Assembly (NCBI GenBank): GCA_018658605.1
Contig: JABHUV010000151.1
Location: forward strand, 1 to 19,711
Direction: 5' to 3'
DNA length: 19,711 nt
Source: Planctomycetaceae bacterium
Lineage (GTDB): Bacteria > Planctomycetota > Planctomycetia > Pirellulales > Pirellulaceae
Of this stretch, positions 8,111 through 15,949 are shown one piece after another. The translations under genes were made by a program, and so were the position numbers. The first letter of the stretch is position 1. The number at the start of each line of letters is the position of its first letter. Below the pieces are notes generated by a model that was given only the letters and a program-made list of their open reading frames with translations, was not told the origin of the DNA and did no database searches.

Positions 8111-8782
8111 CTAACTTATACCAATTCGCGGGCAAAAACGCTTCATGGAGCACTCATCGCACAAAGGTTTCCTCGCATCACATACTTTTCGACCATGATG
8201 AATCATCCGATGGGAATAATAGATCCAGTCCTTCTTGGCAACGACTTGCATCAACTCCCGTTCCACTTTTACGGCATCCGTTTCGCTCGTCAAACCTAAT
8301 CGGCGGCTTATTCGACCAACGTGCGTGTCCACGACGACCCCCGAAGGAATTCCAAATTCCGTCCCCAGTAGTACATTGGCCGTCTTGCGACCGACGCCCG
8401 GTAAATCAACCAAATCATCAAGACATAGTGGGGGCTCACCATCAAATTTTCCCACTAACTGCCTGGCACACCCTCGAATATTCTTGGCCTTTGATCTGAA
8501 AAACCCAGCACTCTTTACAATCCGTTCAACCTGAGATTGAGTCGCAGTTGCCAAATCAAATGCCGTTGGATATTTTTCAAACAATGTCTTAGTCACAATA
8601 TTCACACGTTCATCCGTGCATTGTGCCGAAAGAATAGTTGCAATCAACAACTGAAACGGCGAATCATAGTGCAACGCGCATTCAGCATCTGGATAGCCCT
8701 TCGCCAAATGCCGAACGATACGGCGAGCATAGTTCTTCTCTTCACGAGTAGCAGTCATTAGCATCCACGGGTAGGCAGGCAC
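8111..8782 (-). CDS. nth: Endonuclease III (DNA glycosylase/AP lyase)
   Basis: Base-excision repair glycosylase and AP lyase for oxidised pyrimidines. It has a helix-hairpin-helix LPGVGRKTANVLL with catalytic K133, VVDTHVGR with catalytic D152, the substrate-pocket stretch LLIATILSAQCTDERVN (45-61), and the C-terminal iron-sulfur loop C201-X6-C208-X2-C211-X5-C217. Length is 223 residues from the GTG at 8782. ATG codons at 8764 and 8758 are equally possible starts; the last gives 215 residues, nearer to the family norm of about 211, and no start has a clear Shine-Dalgarno site. The gene diverges from folE across 310 nt and is followed by dcd on the same strand. Confidence 0.95.
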   Translation of the reverse strand: MPAYPWMLMTATREEKNYARRIVRHLAKGYPDAECALHYDSPFQLLIATILSAQCTDERVNIVTKTLFEKYPTAFDLATATQSQVERIVKSAGFFRSKAKNIRGCARQLVGKFDGEPPLCLDDLVDLPGVGRKTANVLLGTEFGIPSGVVVDTHVGRISRRLGLTSETDAVKVERELMQVVAKKDWIYYSHRMIHHGRKVCDARKPLCDECSMKRFCPRIGIS

Positions 8783-9092
8783 ATTACAAGTTGTTAGCAG
8801 GCTATAGTGTTACGCACTGCGTCGCAGAAGGCAAACGATTTCGAGTAGAAATGCAAATAGAATAGAATAAACTTTCTTCTCGACCTCACCGCCCCGCTCA
8901 ATGATCGAAAAACCGTGAACATCCTACCATCTCGTTGCGTTAAACTACCCCCGGGAAACCTTAACCACCGCCGCCCATTGACGAGATAAGTAATCTCGAC
9001 ATAACATAAAGCTATACGACTAATTCGTCTACGTTCACTGCTGCATACCAGATCCTGTTTTACTCAAAGCGAAATCACAAACCAACTCAAAC
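8783..9092. other. 310-bp divergent promoter region nth/folE
   Basis: Contains no gene that I can support. It holds an 11-bp palindrome CTGCGTCGCAG (8817-8827) near the nth side and, on the folE side, a promoter-like sequence with an inverted repeat (see separate entry). It must carry the start signals for both nth and folE. Confidence 0.6.
8978..9005 (+). promoter_or_regulatory. Candidate sigma70-type promoter of folE with dyad in the spacer
   Basis: TTGACG (8978-8983) and CATAAC (9000-9005) are spaced 16 nt, matching the -35 and -10 consensus at 5/6 and 4/6 positions. Between them CGAGAT (8982-8987) and ATCTCG (8993-8998) form an exact inverted repeat with a 5-nt centre, a position typical of operators that control access to the promoter. 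It lies about 90 nt upstream of the folE ATG. This is a reading by eye only. Confidence 0.35.
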
Positions 9093-9701
9093 ATGTCCGA
9101 TTCTCCTCCTCAAATCACGGCGCCTATCAACAGTGAAGTGGACTTGCCTCGTATTGAAAAGGCCGTTCGCGAAATCCTCATTGGTATTGGTGAAGACCCA
9201 GATCGCGATGGACTACTAGAAACTCCTGCTCGAGTTGCCCGCATGTACGCGGAAATGTTCAGTGGTCTGCGACAAGACCCACACGAACATACCGGTAAAT
9301 TCTTCGAAGAGAAATATGACGAAGTTGTGCTAGTACGGGACATCAGTTTTTGCAGTATGTGCGAACATCATTTACTGCCATTCGTCGGCAAAGCACACAT
9401 TGGCTACATGCCAAACGGGAAGGTGATCGGATTAAGCAAACTCGCCCGCGTCGTAGAAGTCGTCGCGCGGCGCCCTCAGGTTCAGGAACGTCTAACCGAA
9501 ACAGTTGCGGATCTGTTACTAGACGCACTCGACGCTAAAGGCGTGGCCGTCATCATCGAAGCGGATCATAGCTGCATGACCATTCGTGGTGTTCGCAAAC
9601 CTGGCAGCTTGACCATCACGTCAGCGATGCGAGGCATTTTCCGCAGCAACCTATCGAGTCGTTCTGAAATCATGCAACTCATCTACGGCAATCGCCGGTA
9701 A
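9093..9701 (+). CDS. folE: GTP cyclohydrolase I
   Basis: FolE converts GTP to 7,8-dihydroneopterin triphosphate, the first step of folate and other pterin pathways. The 202-residue protein has zinc ligands C90 and H93 in [11 protein letters not shown] and C161 in [15 protein letters not shown], spaced exactly as in Escherichia coli (C110, H113, C181). The N-terminal part has [18 protein letters not shown] (35-52), and [20 protein letters not shown] forms the conserved core. The ATG has no Shine-Dalgarno site, common in planctomycetes. It heads a plus-strand series. The next gene's ribosome-binding site overlaps the folE stop codon, so the two are probably translated in a coupled way. Confidence 0.97.
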   Translation: MSDSPPQITAPINSEVDLPRIEKAVREILIGIGEDPDRDGLLETPARVARMYAEMFSGLRQDPHEHTGKFFEEKYDEVVLVRDISFCSMCEHHLLPFVGKAHIGYMPNGKVIGLSKLARVVEVVARRPQVQERLTETVADLLLDALDAKGVAVIIEADHSCMTIRGVRKPGSLTITSAMRGIFRSNLSSRSEIMQLIYGNRR

Positions 9702-9706
9702 GAGGA
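9701..9706 (+). promoter_or_regulatory. Shine-Dalgarno overlapping the folE stop codon
   Basis: AGAGGA begins at the last base of the folE TAA and lies 5 nt before GTG at 9712. It fixes the GTG as the start of the membrane-protein gene and indicates translational coupling to folE. Confidence 0.65.
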
Positions 9707-9711
9707 TTGTT

Positions 9712-10494
9712 GTGGCACTGCTCTGGGAAATACTCCAGTTTGTACTGCGGCTTAGCTTCGGTATGTCCGTGGCAATGATGCTAACGAATTCCAAAGTGGT
9801 TACGAGCGGTTTTTTTCGAGTCCACCTGTGGGTCATTATGGGGCTCAACGTCTTTGGAGTACTGGTGATCTGGACCGCTGGGGAAGAGCACGTTCCGACA
9901 CAGCACAAAAGTTTGCTGACACTTGTCATCGTCAATGCGATCACAAGTTACGTCGGTGCAAGTATCTGGATTTACGAGAAAGCTCGGGCCGGCAAGATAG
10001 CCCTGCTAGTAGTCACCATCCTCTCGCTAACGACTGCCTATCGTACAACTGTTTTCCCTGAGGACCGCTCGACCTCCGAGACCATTACCGTCCTTTTAGA
10101 AATCGTCAGTTCCGGTGCATTGTTAGGCGCCGTCATGATGAGCATGCTGCTAGGACACTGGTATCTCAACACGCCAGGCATGCAACTTGACCCACTTTAT
10201 AAACTACTGGCCTTTTGTCTATGGGCGTTGGCCATCCGCACTGTTATTTCAGCAACGGGATCATATTTCTATGTCGCGGCTAATGAAGTTTCTACAAGTT
10301 GGTGGATTTTTGTGTCCCTCCGCTGGATCACAGGCATCGCAGCAACACTGGTCATGGTGATATTAGCTCAACTCACATTGCGTGTACCGAATACTCAAAG
10401 CGCTACTGGAATTCTGTACGCGGCCACGGTCGTCGTGCTTGTTGGAGAACTTACTGCCCAACTGCTCTCGGAAAACGTCCTCTACCCTCTCTAA
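9712..10494 (+). CDS. Uncharacterised eight-helix membrane protein coupled to folE
   Basis: I do not recognise the family. The 260-residue protein is almost entirely hydrophobic, with about eight membrane helices near residues 7-24, 36-54, 66-88, 95-111, 122-147, 164-186, 194-217 and 227-250. Polar landmarks that could be functional are the motif LLGHWYL at the end of helix 5, arginine in LAIRTVIS (helix 6), and LRWITG in helix 7. There is no signal peptide, no soluble domain and no cysteine cluster. The GTG start is well supported by AGAGGA 5 nt upstream. The 10-nt gap to folE argues for co-expression, but nothing in the sequence says that it acts in pterin metabolism. A histidine and tryptophan in a membrane helix could suggest cofactor or quinone contact; that is speculation. 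Confidence 0.8.
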   Translation: MALLWEILQFVLRLSFGMSVAMMLTNSKVVTSGFFRVHLWVIMGLNVFGVLVIWTAGEEHVPTQHKSLLTLVIVNAITSYVGASIWIYEKARAGKIALLVVTILSLTTAYRTTVFPEDRSTSETITVLLEIVSSGALLGAVMMSMLLGHWYLNTPGMQLDPLYKLLAFCLWALAIRTVISATGSYFYVAANEVSTSWWIFVSLRWITGIAATLVMVILAQLTLRVPNTQSATGILYAATVVVLVGELTAQLLSENVLYPL

Positions 10495-10624
10495 TCTAAC
10501 CCAACCACGCTACAATCCAATAAGGCATAAAGACATCCGCTTCCTAAGTACAGCACTAATACACCAATATCCCGATGTTACAGCCAGCCTTTACCTTTAA
10601 CTATAACCAACCGCTGACCTCCCA

Positions 10625-11167
10625 ATGAACGTTACTTTCCGCTGCCAAAACTGTGATTCGATAACGCGCGAGCCATACGAAGCAAATACCACGATTTTCA
10701 CATGTCCCGCTTGCCAGACTGCTCATCAAATCCCCAGTGATGCCCTTGGGGCCGATGCAACTGGCCAAATCGTCGTCACTCGCTGCATGGTTTGCCCAGG
10801 TAAAGAACTATATTTTCGTAAACAATTCAGTCAACGACTCGGCATCACAATCATTGGACTCGGTTTCGCAGCAAGCACGGTTGCCTATTACAACCACCAC
10901 TTAATGTGGGTCTATGGGATTCTGTTTTTCACGGCGGGCATCGATCTGTTATTCTATATTTTCACTGGTAATCTATTACAATGTTACAAATGCAATAGCG
11001 AGTACCGTGGTTTCGAGGAGTCGCTGGAATATGAACCATTCAACCTTGAGATCCACGAAAAATATCACCAGCAGCGTATACGACTCGAACGTGAACAGCA
11101 GGACGCCAAGTGGCTCGCCACACATGCCCCTCAAACTACTACAACCGACGAAAAACCTACCCCTTGA
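10625..11167 (+). CDS. Zinc-ribbon membrane-hairpin protein, uncharacterised
   Basis: 180 residues, family not recognised. The N-terminus carries a zinc ribbon with C7-X2-C10 and C27-X2-C30. A second pair, C54-X2-C57, precedes a membrane hairpin (about 72-88 and 95-114), and a fourth pair, C120-X2-C123, follows it directly. Pairs three and four would both sit on the cytoplasmic face and could form one zinc site bridging the two ends of the hairpin. The C-terminal tail (about 140-165) is charged and probably helical. The start ATG has no clear Shine-Dalgarno site and lies 130 nt after the preceding gene. It is followed at 50 nt by the FAD/iron-sulfur dehydrogenase gene. It might be a membrane adaptor or metal-stabilised scaffold; no enzyme motif is visible. 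Confidence 0.75.
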   Translation: MNVTFRCQNCDSITREPYEANTTIFTCPACQTAHQIPSDALGADATGQIVVTRCMVCPGKELYFRKQFSQRLGITIIGLGFAASTVAYYNHHLMWVYGILFFTAGIDLLFYIFTGNLLQCYKCNSEYRGFEESLEYEPFNLEIHEKYHQQRIRLEREQQDAKWLATHAPQTTTTDEKPTP

Positions 11168-11217
11168 GTTCGCTTCCCGTTTAGCGCAGCTCCGATTACA
11201 TCAATAAGGGTTTCATT

Positions 11218-14200
11218 ATGGATCAAGAACGAGCCCGCATTCAGGAGGACCTACGTGGCGTTATCGATGGCGAGGTACGCTGCGACGACTTGTTCTTACA
11301 AATGTATTCCAGTGATGCCAGTATTTATCAAATAAAACCGCGTGCGGTTATTCGACCACGGCACGTTCAGGATGTAGTCGCTACGGTTCAATACGCTTCG
11401 GAACACGGAATCGCAATACATGCCCGCGGCGCCGGCAGTGGCCTCGCCGGAGAATCACTGGGCAGCGGACTCGTGATTGACTTCTCCCATCACATGCGAC
11501 GGATCATCGGTTTTGACGGTGAATCGGTGAACGTGCAACCTGGAGTTGTGTACGCGCACCTCAATAAATACTTGAGGAAACACAATCGACTGTTCGGCCC
11601 CGACCCCAGCACCGGACAAGTCACAACAATGGGCAGCGTGTTGGCGCTTGACAACAGCGGTAGCCATTGGTTGCGTTATGGCAGTGCTCGAACGCATGTC
11701 GAAGAATTGGAGGTCGTTCTGGCTGACGGTACCGTTTTACGGTTGGGTCAAAATAACAATCATGAAACCCTGTGTGCGGTCCCTCATCGTCGAGGACTTA
11801 CTCAGTTTGCCGAGACACCCACCGTGGCGAGATTAGATGATATCCAACAACGCCTCGGCACAATCCTCGCTACCCACCACGTCAATATAGCCACGCACAC
11901 ACCGAAGTCACTCGTGCACCGCTGCGGATACCGTTTGAGTAACCTGCGACAAGACGAGCACCTTAATCTAGCCCAATTGATTACGGGCTCAGAGGGAACA
12001 TTGGCTCTGATTACAGAAGCGAAGCTGCGCACCGTTCCGCTGCCCCTACATGTTGGGGTTTTGTTGTTATTCTTCGACAAAATGGAAAAAGCAATCCAAG
12101 CTTCCGCCCATGCCGTCAACATGGATGTCAGCGCCTGTGATCTACTTGACCGGCGACTATTGATCCTCGCACGAGATACCGACCCGCGTTTCATACAGAC
12201 AATCCCCAGTGACGCCGAAGCAATGCTGCTTGTGGAAGTGACTGCCGACACCCGTGCCGAAGTCCGCGAGCGATTGTCGGACATTACTGAGCAAATCCAA
12301 CACTCAAAACGACTCGCCTTTGCCTCGCGAATCGCACTAGAGCACGATGAAATTTCCCAAGCTTGGTCGATCACACAAAATGTCATCCCCACACTATACC
12401 GCCTCAAGGGAAATTCTCGTGCCATCCCGTTTGTCGAGGACATCGCTGTACCTCCAGCAACGCTGACCACCGTTCTCCCACAACTTCAAGAAGTTTTACG
12501 CAAGCACCAAGTGACCGCTTCGATATTTGGGCACATCGGCCATGGACAACTACATATCCGCCCCTTCCTTGACGTAAATGACCAGAATGACATCCGCAAG
12601 CTACATGCCCTCGCCAGCGATTTGTACGAGCCGGTGATGAAAGCTCAAGGTACTATCAGCGGTGAGCATGGCGCGGGCTTAAGCCGCACATGGTTTATGC
12701 GGAAACAGTTCGGTCCCTTATACGAAACCTTTGCGGAAGTGAAGCGACTCTTCGACCCACTACACATTCTCAATCCGGGCAAAGTTATCGCCGAGATGCC
12801 GCAACCGATCCACAATAACCTCAGACCCGTGACTCACAACGAGCAAAACGCAGACGAAGTAACCGACGAGACGCCACCCGTTGGCCCCGCGCCCAACACT
12901 GTCGAACTGCAACTTGCTTGGTCACACGAAGAGCTCGCCTATGCCGCTCGTAATTGCAACGGCTGTGCGCGTTGTAGAACAGAAGACGAAAATTCGCGGA
13001 TGTGTCCCATCTTCCGTTTCGCTCCCCGGGAAGAGGCTAGCCCGCGAGCGAAAGCCAATATAGTGCGTGGCATTATCACTGGACGAATGCCACTGTCGAC
13101 CATCAATGAGGAACAATTCAAGCAGGTCGTAGATCTGTGCGTGAATTGCCATCAGTGCCGAATCGAATGCCCTGCCGGTGTGGATATTCCACGACTGGTT
13201 ACCGAAGCCAAAGCTCAACATGTCGCCACCAACGGAATTAGTTTTTCGGACTCACTTTTCACTCGGCTTGATCGCACGGCACGCTGGGCCAGTCGATTTA
13301 GCCGATTTTACAATTACGCCATCGCCAATCGGACGATCCGCTGGATCGCTCAAAAGACCACCGGACTAGCGCAAGGGCGCAAATTGCCCGCTGTGGCAAA
13401 ATCGAGTTTCCTAAAGTGGACCGAGCAACAACGATTGGATCGACCGTCGCGGGAAGATGGAGATAAAGTTGTCTATTTCACGGATATCTTTGCGACTTGG
13501 TTTGATACCAACTTAGGCAAAGCAGTCGTCAAAACACTACAACATAACGGCATCTCTGTCTACGTTCCCTCTCAGCAATTATGGTCTGCCGCCTCAGCCA
13601 TTGCAGAAGGCGATGTGCAATATGCGAGGAAGGTTGCCCAAGTCAACATAGCAATTCTCGCCGATGCAATTCGCCAAGGCTACACAGTCGTAACCTCCGA
13701 ACCAGCTGCCTCCATGTGCCTCACCCAAGAGTATCCCGCACTGCTAGATGACGATGATACAGAACTCGTGGCAAATCATACGCAAGATATTTGCCATTAT
13801 CTTTGGAACTTGCACCGACGAGGCAGAATGGAATTAACATTTAAGCCACAAAATTATCAAGTTGGCTATCATCTGCCTTGCCACCTACGGGCGTTGCAGG
13901 ACCATACACCTGGTGAGCATCTGTTGCGGATGATTCCCGGCATTCGCGTGCATCGCATCGACAAAGGTTGTTCGGGCATGGCAGGGGTTTTTGGCTTAAA
14001 ATCTCAAAACTATCGTAATAGCCTTCGTAGTGGATGGGGTTTGTTGAGTACGATGCGAGATTCGGAGATTCAAGTCGGGACAACTGAATGCAGCGCCTGT
14101 AAAATACAAATGGAACAAGGCACCTCTAAGCCCACGCTACATCCACTCAAACTCCTTGCTCTGGCCTACAATATTATGCCTGAACTTGAAGAACAACTAC

Positions 14201-14232
14201 GAGGCTCCGCGCGAGACTTAATCGTATCATGA
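11218..14232 (+). CDS. FAD-linked dehydrogenase fused to iron-sulfur and CCG domains (YdiJ/GlcD-GlpC type)
   Basis: 1004-residue fusion like Escherichia coli YdiJ (D-2-hydroxyglutarate dehydrogenase, about 1018 residues). The N-terminal FAD_binding_4 domain has RGAGSGLAGESLGSG (70-84) and a DPSTGQVTTMGSVLALDNSG stretch. The FAD-oxidase C domain has GHIGHGQLHIRP (H442, H446) and SGEHGAG (E483, H484), the metal and substrate site, and ends with LNPGK near 519. A ferredoxin-like part follows: C580, C583, C586, C596 and C641, C644, C647, C651. The last third is GlpC/HdrB-like: C888, C918 in GCSGMAG, C958 and C961. Its first half lacks the usual cysteines. The likely role is oxidation of a D-2-hydroxy acid with electrons passed to the membrane. 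AAGGG precedes the ATG by about 7 nt. The stop overlaps the moaD ATG by 4 nt. The substrate could equally be D-lactate or glycolate. Confidence 0.9.
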   Translation: MDQERARIQEDLRGVIDGEVRCDDLFLQMYSSDASIYQIKPRAVIRPRHVQDVVATVQYASEHGIAIHARGAGSGLAGESLGSGLVIDFSHHMRRIIGFDGESVNVQPGVVYAHLNKYLRKHNRLFGPDPSTGQVTTMGSVLALDNSGSHWLRYGSARTHVEELEVVLADGTVLRLGQNNNHETLCAVPHRRGLTQFAETPTVARLDDIQQRLGTILATHHVNIATHTPKSLVHRCGYRLSNLRQDEHLNLAQLITGSEGTLALITEAKLRTVPLPLHVGVLLLFFDKMEKAIQASAHAVNMDVSACDLLDRRLLILARDTDPRFIQTIPSDAEAMLLVEVTADTRAEVRERLSDITEQIQHSKRLAFASRIALEHDEISQAWSITQNVIPTLYRLKGNSRAIPFVEDIAVPPATLTTVLPQLQEVLRKHQVTASIFGHIGHGQLHIRPFLDVNDQNDIRKLHALASDLYEPVMKAQGTISGEHGAGLSRTWFMRKQFGPLYETFAEVKRLFDPLHILNPGKVIAEMPQPIHNNLRPVTHNEQNADEVTDETPPVGPAPNTVELQLAWSHEELAYAARNCNGCARCRTEDENSRMCPIFRFAPREEASPRAKANIVRGIITGRMPLSTINEEQFKQVVDLCVNCHQCRIECPAGVDIPRLVTEAKAQHVATNGISFSDSLFTRLDRTARWASRFSRFYNYAIANRTIRWIAQKTTGLAQGRKLPAVAKSSFLKWTEQQRLDRPSREDGDKVVYFTDIFATWFDTNLGKAVVKTLQHNGISVYVPSQQLWSAASAIAEGDVQYARKVAQVNIAILADAIRQGYTVVTSEPAASMCLTQEYPALLDDDDTELVANHTQDICHYLWNLHRRGRMELTFKPQNYQVGYHLPCHLRALQDHTPGEHLLRMIPGIRVHRIDKGCSGMAGVFGLKSQNYRNSLRSGWGLLSTMRDSEIQVGTTECSACKIQMEQGTSKPTLHPLKLLALAYNIMPELEEQLRGSARDLIVS

Positions 14233-14474
14233 CACTTGAAATCAAACTCTTTGCCGCCGCTGCACAGGCCATCGACAACGACCACATCCGGGTCGCGTGC
14301 GAAACACCGGTGACCATCCCAGTCTTAAAACTACTGTTGCTCGAACAATATCCATCACTTGAGTCAATACTGCCCTATTGCCGCTTTGCCGTGGACCATG
14401 AATTTATCTCTGAGCAATACGCTATTACCCCAGACCATGAGCTTGCACTCATCCCACCCGTCAGCGGAGGGTGA
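14229..14474 (+). CDS. moaD: Molybdopterin synthase small subunit MoaD
   Basis: 81-residue ubiquitin-like sulfur carrier of molybdopterin synthase. It ends in PPVSGG, the C-terminal Gly-Gly that is adenylated and thiocarboxylated. The beta-grasp pattern is visible: an N-terminal MTLEIKLFAAAAQ strand and the late hydrophobic ELALIPPVSGG. The ATG overlaps the stop of the dehydrogenase gene (ATGA), showing translational coupling. The moaE gene follows after 12 nt, consistent with the 2:2 MoaD-MoaE complex. Length matches the family. Confidence 0.93.
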   Translation: MTLEIKLFAAAAQAIDNDHIRVACETPVTIPVLKLLLLEQYPSLESILPYCRFAVDHEFISEQYAITPDHELALIPPVSGG

Positions 14475-14476
14475 AC

Positions 14477-14480
14477 AGGA
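14477..14480 (+). promoter_or_regulatory. Shine-Dalgarno deciding a TTG start for moaE
   Basis: AGGA lies 6 nt before TTG at 14487, immediately after the moaD stop. No ATG or GTG is near in this frame before the conserved MoaE sequence begins, so TTG is the likely start. Confidence 0.6.
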
Positions 14481-14486
14481 ATCATT

Positions 14487-14921
14487 TTGGCCGTACATAT
14501 CATACATCTTGAAATTGATACACAGCGGATGCTCGCCGCCGTCGGTAAAACCGGCGCCGGTGCGCAATTACTGTTCATCGGCACGACGCGTGACATCACT
14601 GACGGCCGAGTAACTCAATGGCTCGATTATGAAGCCTACGAACCAATGGCAGTCAAAAAACTGGAAGAATTAGAATCCACTGCTAACGAACGCTGGGATA
14701 TGTGCGCCATCGAAATTGTACACCGCCTAGGAAAGGTGCTGCCGGGTGAAGCCAGCGTGGCCATCGCAGTCAGTGCTCCGCATAGAGAAGATGCCTTTGC
14801 GTGTGGCAAATGGTTAATCGATACGCTCAAACAAGACGTACCTATCTGGAAACAGGAACATTGGCTCGATGAGCAACCACAATGGATTCATCCTGTTGAT
14901 CAAGCAATCGGCGAATCATGA
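14487..14921 (+). CDS. moaE: Molybdopterin synthase catalytic subunit MoaE
   Basis: 144-residue catalytic subunit that inserts dithiolene sulfurs from MoaD into cyclic pyranopterin monophosphate. Signatures are GAQLLFIGTTRD (25-36), LDYEAYEPMAVKKL (46-59), VHRLGKVLPGE (78-88), SAPHREDAF (96-104) and DTLKQDVPIWKQE (112-124). K115 and K122 match the active-site lysines K119 and K126 of Escherichia coli MoaE. The start is TTG, supported by AGGA 6 nt upstream. The stop overlaps the moaA start by 4 nt (ATGA). Together with moaD upstream this is a compact moaDEA block. Confidence 0.94.
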   Translation: MAVHIIHLEIDTQRMLAAVGKTGAGAQLLFIGTTRDITDGRVTQWLDYEAYEPMAVKKLEELESTANERWDMCAIEIVHRLGKVLPGEASVAIAVSAPHREDAFACGKWLIDTLKQDVPIWKQEHWLDEQPQWIHPVDQAIGES

Positions 14922-15919
14922 CAAAACCTCCACCACTTATCGATTCCCATGGTCGTGTTCACACGAGTTTGCGGATCAGTGTCACCGATCGCTGTAATAT
15001 CCGCTGCTTTTATTGCATGCCCGCAGAAAATGTTCAATTTCGACCACGCGAAGAACTTTTGAGCTACGAAGAAATTGAACGGTTCGCCTCCGTGGCAGCT
15101 CGACTCGGTATCAACCGGTTGCGAATTACGGGCGGGGAACCTCTCGTTCGAAACAATCTTGCTGGGCTTATAGAGCGGCTATCGGCAATCGCCGGCATCG
15201 ACGACATTGCGCTCACTACCAATGGTGTTCTACTCGCAGAGCAAGCGACTGAGCTTAAAAATGCTGGCTTGCAGCGTTTAAACATCAGCTTGGATACGCT
15301 CGACGATGGCGTCTTTTTCAAGCTTTCCCGTCGCCGTGGGATTGACCGAATTATTGCGGGAATTCACCATGCGAACAAATTAGGCTTCAAAAAAATCAGA
15401 CTCAATGCCATCGCCATTAAGTCGATCACCGAACAAGAAATTGTGCCACTGACAAAATTCGCTCGGCAGCACGACCTCGAATTGAGATTCATTGAATTCA
15501 TGCCATTAGACGCTGATGATCAGTGGCAACGTCAGCAGGTTTTGACCGGAGATGAAATCAAGGCAATTTTGGAAACGTCATTCTGCAAACTATTACCCGT
15601 CGCTCGTGACGATGGGAGTCAACCGGCGGTTGATTTCCAGTTTGCTGACGGCCAAGGCCGAATTGGGTTTATCAACCCCCTGTCGCAGCCATTTTGTCAC
15701 AATTGCAATCGCATACGCATTACTGCAGAAGGTCAATTGCGAAACTGTCTTTTTTCAACAACCGAATGGGACGTGCGCGAATTATTGCGAAACAAAGCGA
15801 CCGCCGCTGAACTAGAAGCGTTGATCCGTAGTTGTGTAAGTGGCAAAAATGCCGCTCACGGCATCGACTCAGATACTTTCATCAAACCGCAACGCGCTAT
15901 GTACCAAATTGGTGGCTGA
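14918..15919 (+). CDS. moaA: GTP 3',8-cyclase MoaA (radical SAM)
   Basis: 333-residue radical SAM enzyme that converts GTP to 3',8-cyclo-GTP, the first step of molybdenum cofactor synthesis. The SAM cluster is C26-X3-C30-X2-C33 in RCNIRCFYC; the GTP-binding second cluster is C260-X2-C263-X13-C277 in FCHNCNRIRITAEGQLRNC. The radical SAM glycine motif TGGEPLVR and the C-terminal YQIGG, whose Gly-Gly is needed for activity, are present. The ATG overlaps the moaE stop. The partner moaC and later genes (moeA, mogA) are not in the window. The gene ends 30 nt before the convergent YkgJ-type gene. Confidence 0.96.
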   Translation: MTKPPPLIDSHGRVHTSLRISVTDRCNIRCFYCMPAENVQFRPREELLSYEEIERFASVAARLGINRLRITGGEPLVRNNLAGLIERLSAIAGIDDIALTTNGVLLAEQATELKNAGLQRLNISLDTLDDGVFFKLSRRRGIDRIIAGIHHANKLGFKKIRLNAIAIKSITEQEIVPLTKFARQHDLELRFIEFMPLDADDQWQRQQVLTGDEIKAILETSFCKLLPVARDDGSQPAVDFQFADGQGRIGFINPLSQPFCHNCNRIRITAEGQLRNCLFSTTEWDVRELLRNKATAAELEALIRSCVSGKNAAHGIDSDTFIKPQRAMYQIGG

Positions 15920-15949
15920 TCTCGTTTGTGATTTGTAGCAATTAATAGC

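Noticed and set aside
11802..12470. 222-codon antisense open frame inside the FAD dehydrogenase gene
   Set aside because: It is rich in Ser, Arg and Thr, as expected for the reverse strand of a real gene, and covers conserved FAD-oxidase sequence on the other strand.
13969..13980. CSG instead of CCG in the GlpC-like domain as a possible lost cluster ligand
   Set aside because: From memory GCSGMAG is common in this YdiJ-like fusion family, so it is probably normal rather than a defect.
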